Source: Acidobacteriota bacterium (GTDB lineage: Bacteria; Acidobacteriota; Terriglobia; Terriglobales; Acidobacteriaceae). From it: a stretch of 7,141 bases of DNA. The notes beneath the pieces are model-generated. The model made no database searches. It saw only the letters and a program-made list of their open reading frames with translations, and had not been told where the DNA came from. The stretch is from the NCBI GenBank assembly GCA_021798655.1, contig JAJZFE010000484.1:1-7141 (forward strand), read 5' to 3'. Below are positions 1 through 7,141 of this stretch, piece by piece. Every line of letters starts with the position of its first letter. Positions within the stretch are counted from its first letter, which is position 1. The position numbers and the translations under genes were made by a program.

Positions 1-1
1 G

Positions 2-2206
2 GATGACCAGGCGGCGAAGTTGAGCGCGCTGGGTTGCCGGGTGGCGCGGGTGCACTCGGGGCTGAGCCGCGAGGACTCGCGGAAGGCGTGCCGGGACTAC
101 CTGGATGGGACGCTGGACTTTCTGTTTATTGCGCCGGAGCGGATGCGCGTGCCGGGGTTTCCGGAGATGCTGGCGAAGCGGAAGCCGTCGCTGGTGGCCA
201 TCGATGAGGCCCACTGCATCTCGGCGTGGGGGCATGACTTCAGGCCGGACTATCGGACGCTGGGGCAGTACCTGCCGATGCTGCGGCCGGCTCCGATTGT
301 GGCGTTGACGGCGACGGCGACGCCGACGGTGCAGCAGGATATTGCCGCGCAGCTCGCGTTGCAGGACCCGGCGATCTTTATTACCGGGTTCCGGCGCAGC
401 AACCTGGCGGTGGAGGCGGTGGAGCTTTCAAAGCCGCAGCGGGCGGAGTTTACGGCGAAGCTGCTGAAGGAGGCGAGCGCGCGGCCGGCGATTGTGTATG
501 CGTCGTCGCGCAAGGACGCGGAGGAGATTGCGAGCAAGCTGGCGAAGCACTTCCCTGCTGCCGCGTACCATGCGGGGCTGCCGCCGGATGTGCGCGAGCG
601 CGTGCAGACGGCGTTCCTGGGTGGGAAGCTGGATGTGGTGGTGGCGACAGTGGCGTTCGGCATGGGCGTGGACAAGGCGGACGTGCGGACGGTGGTGCAT
701 GTGGCGCTGCCGGGCAGCGTGGAGGCGTACTACCAGGAGATTGGGCGCGCGGGCCGCGACGGCAAGCTGTCGCGCACGGTGCTGCTGCACAGCTTTGCCG
801 ATCGCAGGATGCAGGAGTTCTTTCTGGAGAAGAACTACCCGGCGGTGAGCGACCTGGAGCGCGTAGCGGCGGTGTTGAGCGATGAGCCGACGGACACGGA
901 GACGCTGCAGCGGGCGCTGGGGAAGAAAGGCATCGCGATGGAGCGCGAGACGCTGGAGCGCGTCGTTGAAAAGCTGCACGGCGTGGGCATGGCGGAGGTG
1001 GACTTCGCGGGGCTGGTGCGCGCGGGCGATGGGCGGCGCGGACTCTCGACGTGGAAGAGCGGCTATGACGCGCAGGTGGCGGCGCGGCGCAGCCAGATCG
1101 ACCGGATGATCGCGTTCGCCGAGGGGCACGTGTGCCGGATGCTGGCGCTGGTGCGGCACTTTGGCGATGCGAGCGACAAGCTGGGGCCGTGCGGACACTG
1201 CGACGTGTGCCAGCCAGGAGCGGCGACAGGCCAGCAGGGCCATGCTCCCGATGACACGGAGCGGCGGCAGCTGCGCAGGATCCTGAAGGCGCTGGAGGGC
1301 CGCGGGCAGTCGGTGGGCAAGCTGTTTACCGAGCTGCAGGTGACGAGCGACCGAAGGCACTTTGACGCGATGCTGGACGGGCTGGCGCGCGCGGGACTGC
1401 TGTCGATTGCGAGCGACTCGTTTACGAACGCCGAGGGCAAGGAGATCAGCTACCGCAAGGCGACGATCACGTTTGAGGGTCGCGATCCGGACGACGCGAT
1501 GCTGGACACGGTGTGGGTGCGCGGCGATGCGGCGCGGGGGCTGAGCAAGACGAAGGGCGCGAAGAAGAGTGGCGGCGCGACGAAGAAGAGCGTGGCAGAG
1601 CGCGCGTTGAACGCCGAGGAAGAGGCGGTGGAGACGCGGCTGCGGCGCTGGCGCAGCGACCTGGCGAAGAAGAACGGCGCGCCCGCGTTCACCGTGATGC
1701 CGGACAGCACGATGCGCGCGATTGTGATGGAGATGCCGCGCACGATGGAGGAGCTGTACAGCATCAAAGGACTGGGTGCGGCGAAGGTGGAGAAGTTCGG
1801 CGCGGAGATTCTGGCGGTGTGTCGCGGCGAGGAGGCTTCGTCGGTGGTGCGGGAGAGGCCGGCGCGAGCGGCGGTGGCTCCGCGAATCGTTGCTGTGGCG
1901 GCGACGGAGAGCGTGCGGACGAGGCTTCCTTCGGCAGAGGCCGTTCGTCCGAGGGCGGTGGTTGCGGAGCCGGTGGTGGAGTTGAACGCGGAGCAGCGCG
2001 CGCTGGAAGAGCAGTTGAAGACCTGGCGGAAGGATGAGGCCGCGAAGGCCGGGCTGCCGAGCTTCTTTGTGCTGAGCGATACGGTGCTGCGGGCGGTGGC
2101 CGCAGCCCAGCCGCAGACGATCGGCGAGTTGAAGGACGTGCACGGGATGGGGACGGAGAAGGTGGATCGGTATGGAGCCGCGGTGGTGGAGATTTGCAGC
2201 GTTTGA
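2..2206 (+). CDS. recQ: ATP-dependent DNA helicase RecQ, 5'-truncated by window edge, with two C-terminal HRDC domains
   Basis: RecQ is a superfamily 2, 3'-5' DNA helicase acting in recombinational repair and stalled-fork processing. The reading frame is open from base 2, and the residues before the TTG at 20 (DDQAAK) continue the helicase fold, so the true start and the Walker A motif lie upstream of the window. Numbering from that TTG: DEAH box at 62-65, followed by the RecQ aromatic-rich loop (CISAWGHDFRPDY, 66-78), TATAT motif III at 97-101, motif V (ATVAFGMGVDK, 209-219), and motif VI with arginine finger (QEIGRAGRDG, 239-248). A zinc-binding cysteine set follows at C372, C391, C394, C397. 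Residues about 411-490 look like a divergent winged helix. Two HRDC domains follow at about 530-602 and 655-728, joined by a low-complexity Ala/Val/Arg linker. E. coli RecQ has one HRDC. It is probably cotranscribed with glmU, 27 bases downstream. Identity is very secure. Confidence 0.97.
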   Translation, partial: DDQAAKLSALGCRVARVHSGLSREDSRKACRDYLDGTLDFLFIAPERMRVPGFPEMLAKRKPSLVAIDEAHCISAWGHDFRPDYRTLGQYLPMLRPAPIVALTATATPTVQQDIAAQLALQDPAIFITGFRRSNLAVEAVELSKPQRAEFTAKLLKEASARPAIVYASSRKDAEEIASKLAKHFPAAAYHAGLPPDVRERVQTAFLGGKLDVVVATVAFGMGVDKADVRTVVHVALPGSVEAYYQEIGRAGRDGKLSRTVLLHSFADRRMQEFFLEKNYPAVSDLERVAAVLSDEPTDTETLQRALGKKGIAMERETLERVVEKLHGVGMAEVDFAGLVRAGDGRRGLSTWKSGYDAQVAARRSQIDRMIAFAEGHVCRMLALVRHFGDASDKLGPCGHCDVCQPGAATGQQGHAPDDTERRQLRRILKALEGRGQSVGKLFTELQVTSDRRHFDAMLDGLARAGLLSIASDSFTNAEGKEISYRKATITFEGRDPDDAMLDTVWVRGDAARGLSKTKGAKKSGGATKKSVAERALNAEEEAVETRLRRWRSDLAKKNGAPAFTVMPDSTMRAIVMEMPRTMEELYSIKGLGAAKVEKFGAEILAVCRGEEASSVVRERPARAAVAPRIVAVAATESVRTRLPSAEAVRPRAVVAEPVVELNAEQRALEEQLKTWRKDEAAKAGLPSFFVLSDTVLRAVAAAQPQTIGELKDVHGMGTEKVDRYGAAVVEICSV

Positions 2207-5200
2207 GTGGGATGATGGTGAGAGGATGAGGGCGTGATGAGCGAGATGGGTGTGGTGAGCGAGTTGGGCGTAGTGATCATGGCAGCGGGCAAGGGCACGC
2301 GATTGAAGTCGCGGCGGCCGAAGGTGCTGCATGAGATAGGCGGGCGTGCGCTTCTGCTGCATGTGATTGCAGCGGCGAAGACGGTGAGCGACGAGATCGT
2401 GTGCGTGATTGGGCACGAGGCAGCGAGGGTGGAGAAGGCCATCGCGCCGTATGGCGTGCAGTGGACGGTGCAGGAGCAGCAGCTGGGGACGGGACATGCG
2501 CTGCAACAGGTGAAGAGCTACTACGCGGCGAAGGGGGCTGCGCCGCGGCATCTGCTGGTGCTGAGCGGCGATGTGCCGCTGATCCGGCCGGAGACGCTGC
2601 AGCGAATGATCGCGTTCCACGCAGAGCAGAAGGCGGCGATGACGATTCTGACCGCTGTGCCGGAGGACCCGACAGGCTATGGCCGCGTGATGCGGGTGAA
2701 GGCCGGGTCGGCGGAGGTGGCCGCGATTGTGGAACAGAAGGACCTGAAGCCGGGCGAGAACTCGGCGGAGATCAATTCGGGGATCTACTGCTTTGCGACC
2801 GAGACGCTGTTCGCGAACCTTGACCGGTTGAAGAACGAGAACAAGAGCGGCGAATACTACTTGACGGACGTGGCGGCGCTGCTGGTGGCGGAGGGCCAGC
2901 GGGTGGTGGCGCTGCCGGCGGACAGCGTGGACGAGGTGCTGGGCGCGAACACGATTGCGGAGATGATGCACCTGGACGCGGCGATGCGGATGGCCTCGGC
3001 GCGACGGCTGATGGCGCAGGGAGTGACGATCTTTCGGCCGGAGACGTGCGTGATCGACAGCGAGGTCGAAGTGGGCGCGGACACTGTGATTGAGCCGTAT
3101 GTACAGCTGCTGGGCGCGACGCGGATCGGGCAGGAGTGCCGGGTGCGGAGCTACTCGGTGATCCAGAACTCGACGCTGGGGGACGGCGTGCTGGTGCGGA
3201 ACGGGTGCGTGCTGGACGACGCGCAGGTGAGCGACGGCGCGCAGCTGGGACCGTATGCGCATCTGCGGCCGGGGAGCGAGATCGGCGAGGGCGCGCACCT
3301 GGGAAACTTTGTCGAGACCAAGAAGGTGAAGATGGGCAGGGGGTCGAAGGCCAACCACCTGAGCTACCTGGGCGATGCGGTGATTGGCGCCGGCGTCAAC
3401 GTGGGTGCGGGTGCGATTACGTGCAACTACGATGGCGTGCACAAACACACGACGGTGATCGGCGATGGCGTGTTTGTGGGGTCGGATTCGACGCTGGTGG
3501 CGCCGGTGACGCTGGGCGAGGGCGCGTACGTTGCCGCGGGATCGTGTATTACTGAAGATGTGCCGGAGGGTGCGCTGGCGCTGGGACGAAGCCGGCAGGT
3601 GACCAAGCCGGAGTGGGCCACGAAGAAACGAGCTGCACGCAAGACGTCGTAGAACTCCAGGGAATGAGGAGGATCGAGATGGAACTGGTGCAAGGGCAGG
3701 AGCTGCTGGATGCGGTGATGGAGGTGCCGGGATGGGGCCTCGAAGCCGGCGAACTGGTGCGCGTGGTGACGTTTGCGGACTTTGTGTCGGCGATGGCGTT
3801 TGTGAACCGGGTGGCCGCTGCGGCCGAAGCGGCGAATCACCACCCGGACATCGACATCCGCTACAACAAGGTGCGGCTGGCGCTGGTGACGCATGACGCG
3901 GGCAACCACATTACGCAGAACGATCTGCAGATGGCGCGCACGCTGAGCCAGCTACTGGACGAAGACGACGATGGAACCGAAGGCCAACGAGGAGAGTGAC
4001 GATGATGAAGCAGAGATGGATGGCAGGCGTGGCAATGCTGGTGACGATGGCGATACCGGGCACGCTGGGTGCGGCGGTTCCGGCGACCGGGACCTGGGTG
4101 GTGGCCGGCAATGTGCAGGGCGTTCCGGTGAACATGAGCTGCGCGCTGACCGTGGCGGCGGACAACACAGTCAGCGGAAGCTGCATTGGCGACGATACCA
4201 AGACGCGGTCCGTGACAGGCACGGTGAAGGACCAGACGCTGACCTGGAGCTTCAACTCGGAGTACGAGGGAAGCCCGATCACGGTGACGCTCAGCGGAGT
4301 GGTGGACGATAGCGGTGCCAAGATGTCGGGCACAATTTATGTCGACCCGATGAACGCCGATGGAGACTTCAACGCGAGTTTGAAGCCGCAGGCGAGCTGA
4401 GAACAGCGATCGAGTTGTGAAGGATGGGATGACGAAGCGTTCAACCTATGGGAAACCGTGGATTCTAGTGGCTGAGAGAACGGTTACTCCACAGCTCGGG
4501 ATTGTGAAATACGGTTAATGATAGTTTTTCCACAGATGGTTGGACTTTTCTTCCGTTTCTGGTATAACTGTTTCAGCGACGCTCCAGTTTGTGGAATGGA
4601 GACCGCGAAGAATCTCTCGTCAGAACAATGCGAGAAGCAAGTTGCGTCACTGGCCTCCCGGCATGGACAGAGCACCGTTCATGCCGTCCTTTTTTTGTGG
4701 ATGAGGCATGATAGTAGGCGTGACCTTCGATCAAGAAATAGTTGAGGCTGGAACGGGGATGTCGGTGGTGGACGACAGACGGCGAGTGAACGTGCGCACG
4801 GTGGTGGCGGCGTTTGTGGTGGTGTTTGTGGTGGGGACGCTGGCCGGGCGGGTGGGCTACCTGGAGTGGCATCGGGAGAAGGGCGCGCTGCGGGTGATGC
4901 GGTTGGCGGTGGAGGAGTCGCTGGCTCCGGGCGAGGTGGTGGTGGTGGACGACAGGCTGCTGGGATGGGCGCTGCGCCACGGCAGCGATGGGGTGTTGCG
5001 GCAGAGTGTGTGGTCGGTGGGCGAGGATGAGTCGGCCAGTTCCCTGCTGACGCGGCTGCAACAGGCGAAGACGCGCGAGGTGGTGGTGGTGGCGACGCCG
5101 GACGACAGGCTGATTCAGCACCTGGACGCGGCGGGCTTTACCGTGGCGCAGGAGGTGGGCTGGGTGCCGTGGGACCTGAAGGGCAACGGCCTGGCGCTGC

Positions 5201-7141
5201 TGGGCCGAGGACGGAAGCGGATCTTCTTTGCCGTGGTGCCGCAGCAGGCGGGAGCGCGGTAGCGGCGAGGGTATGATCGTGCTCTGAGGTGCGGCGATGG
5301 GTTGGGTCTTCTGGGCGTTGTTGTCGGCGGTGTTTGCGGCGGGGACGGCGGTGCTGGCGAAGGTGGGTGTCGAGCACATCGACTCGAATCTGGCGACGGC
5401 GATTCGGACGTCGGTGATTCTCGTGTTTACGTGGGCGATTGTGGTGGCGCGGGACCTGCACGGCGGGCTGCCGGCGATTGATCGGCGGAGCTGGGTGTTC
5501 CTGGTGCTGTCGGGGCTGTGCACCGGGGCGAGCTGGCTGTGCTACTTTCGCGCGCTGCAGATAGGGCCGGTGAGCGGCGTGGCCCCGATCGACAAGCTGA
5601 GCGTGGCGCTGGTGATCGTAGCGGGCTGGGTGTTCTTTGGCGAGAGCATGACGCCGGCGAAGATCGTAGGCGGCGCGCTGGTGACGGCCGGCGCGCTGGT
5701 GATCGCGTTTGCTTGATAGACTCGGCTGGCCTGCTGCGAACGATTTGTAGCGGAGCCGACGTGGGGAGATGGCCTTGACGGATCGTGTGTTGGTGCGGCG
5801 TGTGGTGGCGGCTCGCGTGTTGGTTTGCGCTGTGCTGGTTTCGATGGCGGCGGGAGTTCGTGCGCAGGTGGACGCGGATGGGGAGACGCGGCTGGAGATG
5901 AACATCGGCGGACGCACGGTGGAGCGCATGGTGAGAGGCCACGAGGAGTGGGTGTATCAGTGGCCGGCGATCTACTTTGAGTCGCAGTTTGCGGGCGACC
6001 ACGTGCGGCTGCAGTTTGATGACGCGAGCAACAACTTCAATGTGCTGGTGGATGATCGTCCGTTGATGCTGGTGAAGAGGCCGGGGCGGACGAGCGTGAC
6101 GCTGGACCACCTGGGTGCGGGCACGCATACCGTCCGGCTGGAGAAGGTGACGGAGACGCGCGAGGAGACGGGAGCCTTTGCCGGATTCTTTGTGGCCAAC
6201 GCCGAGGAGGCATTGCCGGCGAAGGTGGCGGAGCGGCGGATCGAGTTTGTAGGCGACTCGCTGACGGTGGGGTTCGGGAATATGTCGGCGTTTGGAACGT
6301 GCTCGAAGGAAGAGCTGTTTGCGACGACGAACGCGCAGGAGAGCTTTGGCCCGCTGGTGGCGAAGCACTACAAAGCGGAGTATCGGGTGGAGGCGTTCTC
6401 CGGCCTGGGCCTGGTGCGCAACGCCGGCGGCACGCTGTATCCGCAGTACAGCCTGCCGATTCTGTGGCCGCGGACGCTGTTCGACGACCCGGCCGAGGGC
6501 GCGACGCCGTGGTCGCCACAGGTGATTGTGATCGGGATTGGGGGCAACGACTTCTCGCTGCCCTTCGGCAGCAACGAACGATGGAAGACGCAGGCGGAGA
6601 TGGCTGCGGAGTTCGAGAGGACGTACGAGGCGTTCATCAAGAGCCTGCGGCGAAGCTATCCGAATGCGCTGATCGTGATGATGTGGACCAGCGACAAGAG
6701 CGCAGAGTTTACCCGCAGCGCCGCACACGTGTATGCAACGCTGCAGTCGGACGGGATGAAGAATATCGACAGGCTGGAGCTTCCGAAGATGGAACGGACG
6801 GGCTGCCAGAACCATCCGAACATCCACGACGACGCGGCCGTGGCGAAGTTGTTCGAGGCTGTGATCGACACGCACAACGGGGCGTGGCAGGGGCATTGAC
6901 TCGACTGCGATTCTCTTGCAGGATCTGTGGAACTCAGGAGTCTTGCTGTTGCCGAACAATCCGCACGCAGGGATGTCAGAAGCTCCGGCCACGGCGACTG
7001 ATTCCCTGCAAACGCAGGAAGGCGTCTATACTAGTGTTAGTTCTTTGACAGCGCTGCAGATGCAACGCTCGAAGCTGCTCCACCAAGTGGGGGCGTCATG
7101 GTTTCGACGGGGTTGCTTGTGGCAGAGAGACGTGGCGGTGG

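Overview
The window is a G+C-rich bacterial chromosome segment with every supported gene on the + strand. Coding regions are visibly much richer in G+C than the non-coding gap at 4401-4758, where I count 40 G/C in the 100 bases from 4501. Gene content (RecQ with tandem HRDC domains, GlmU, a pterin carbinolamine dehydratase, a family 2 carbohydrate esterase, tmRNA) and style suggest a free-living soil-type bacterium. Acidobacteriota (Terriglobia) is my best guess, but it rests on overall resemblance and not on a diagnostic marker.

Left block (2-4400): the 3' three quarters of recQ (motif I lies off the left edge), then glmU after 27 bases, a pterin-4a-carbinolamine dehydratase gene after 26 bases, and a small secreted protein gene 2 bases after that. 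The tight spacing and lack of any visible terminator suggest one transcription unit. It joins DNA repair, UDP-GlcNAc synthesis for the cell wall, pterin recycling and an exported protein of unknown role.

Middle gap (4401-4758): this is the most unusual part. It is A+T-rich and holds two copies of a paired motif (ACGGTTA ... TCCACAG), one of which contains a consensus-matching DnaA-type box. A clear sigma70-type promoter (TTGGAC, 17 bases, TATAAC) follows, then about 85 bases able to fold as a closed multi-branch structure, then a strong intrinsic terminator with a 10-bp stem and seven Ts. It looks like either a roughly 120-nt small RNA gene or a terminating leader (attenuator) for the downstream gene. 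I could not assign it to a known RNA family.

Right block (4759-6899): a one-membrane-span protein of unknown function with an internal repeat, a half-size (single-domain) EamA-type transporter, and a signal-peptide-bearing SGNH esterase of the carbohydrate esterase 2 type that probably deacetylates plant polysaccharides outside the cytoplasm. After a 189-base gap the window ends inside ssrA (tmRNA); its 5' end is recognisable at 7089. Long open frames on the - strand are codon-bias shadows and are not annotated.
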